Origin: Rachicladosporium sp. CCFEE 5018
Lineage: Eukaryota > Ascomycota > Dothideomycetes > Cladosporiales > Cladosporiaceae
Assembly (NCBI GenBank): GCA_002077045.2
Contig: KZ111146.1
Location: 75,521 to 139,520, forward strand
Length of the DNA: 64,000 nucleotides
Direction: 5' to 3'
Shown: one piece after another, positions 63,763-64,000 of the stretch
How the letters are laid out: every line of letters begins with the position of its first letter
How positions within the stretch are numbered: the first letter of the stretch is position 1
Translations under genes and position numbers: made by a program
The notes under the pieces: model-generated
What the model was told of the DNA's origin: nothing
The model's database searches: none
What the model saw: only the letters and a program-made list of their open reading frames with translations

Positions 63763-64000
63763 ATGTCTACCATCGTCGTTGCTCGTCGTCCTTCTCCGGT
63801 GGAAGAGTATGGTCTTAGCGCCATTGCAGAGCACAATGCTCAAGGTACTGAGCGTTTCCCTCCGTACGGGGACCAGGAGAAAGGCCTTGACATCTATGTG
63901 AGTAAAGCCTTGCACACCTCTGACCATGACGAAGCTGACCGACGATTACAGCATGATGGCTACGCCGCAGCATATCAGGGCTCATATGTCCGGAATCCAC
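63763..64000 (+). CDS. 5' part of an unidentified gene, cut by the window edge
   Basis: Exon 1 (63763-63897) encodes 45 residues from MSTIVVARRPSPVEEYGLSA to KGLDIY; a 54-nt intron (63898-63951: GTGAGT donor, GAAGCTGACC branch box, GATTACAG acceptor) is followed by an exon from 63952 reading HDGYAAAYQGSYVRNP to the window end, in phase. All three splice signals are canonical and the codons are G/C-ending, so a gene is likely. The short N-terminus is hydrophilic and identifies no family. Confidence 0.6.
   Translation, partial: MSTIVVARRPSPVEEYGLSAIAEHNAQGTERFPPYGDQEKGLDIYVSKALHTSDHDEADRRLQHDGYAAAYQGSYVRNP

Noticed and set aside
1..64000. CRISPR arrays, insertion sequences, retrotransposon LTRs or RIP-mutated repeats
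   Set aside because: No regularly spaced repeats, terminal repeats, transposase or reverse-transcriptase motifs, and no AT-rich blocks; the only clear repeat is the 52-bp duplication.

Overview
This is a 64 kb piece of a filamentous ascomycete chromosome. The evidence is direct: compact genes on both strands, canonical GT-AG introns of about 47-66 nt with a CTAAC/CTGAC-like branch point just before the acceptor, long single-exon genes, and homologues of fungal nuclear genes (ORC1, GLE1, RXT2, LEO1, MOB2, SMT3, HEM25, CMC4). Gene content and style suggest a Dothideomycete, but that is inference; no rDNA, tRNA or mitochondrial marker is present to settle it.

Layout. 1-13 kb: the start of a gene leaving the left edge, GLE1 (mRNA export), an unresolved hypothetical gene, a sphingoid-base kinase, a cell-surface Ser/Thr-rich membrane protein, a tiny secreted-protein locus without an ATG, an APH-fold kinase-like protein, and a long Cys/Pro-rich hypothetical protein split by an in-frame TAG. 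13-25 kb: a two-exon conserved hypothetical, ORC1, an isomaltase-type GH13 enzyme, an aldo-keto reductase, and the mitochondrial glycine car­rier HEM25. 25-38 kb: a 2139-residue coiled-coil protein, a gene-poor stretch, three hypothetical genes and a cytochrome P450. 38-49.7 kb: RXT2 (Rpd3L deacetylase), MOB2 (NDR kinase partner), LEO1 (Paf1 complex), a damaged BTB-type gene, a nucleoside hydrolase with a frameshift, the intron-rich CMC4, and SUMO. 50-64 kb: a fused succinyl-CoA synthetase alpha/beta-like enzyme, two short hypotheticals, an unresolved exon cluster, a multi-BRCT protein of the Rtt107/Brc1 type, GIR2, ACL4, a gene-poor 2.3 kb, and the start of a gene leaving the right edge.

How the genes relate. 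Most are independent housekeeping genes: replication and repair (ORC1, Rtt107/Brc1, SUMO), transcription (LEO1, RXT2), RNA export and translation (GLE1, GIR2, ACL4), mitochondria (HEM25, CMC4, the succinyl-CoA synthetase-like fusion). The P450 stands without recognisable biosynthetic partners, so I see no secondary-metabolite cluster. No mobile element, CRISPR array, rRNA or convincing tRNA was found.

I did not find a new multi-gene system. The most rewarding observations are local: a hidden five-exon CMC4 whose first exon is just the ATG, a 52-bp tandem duplication that rewrites the C-terminus of a BTB-type gene, a one-base frameshift shown by exon-phase arithmetic in a nucleoside hydrolase, in-frame TAG codons inside otherwise coding stretches, and a small secreted-protein ORF whose start position carries ACG. 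All exon boundaries are my own readings of splice signals and reading-frame continuity, not transcript data.
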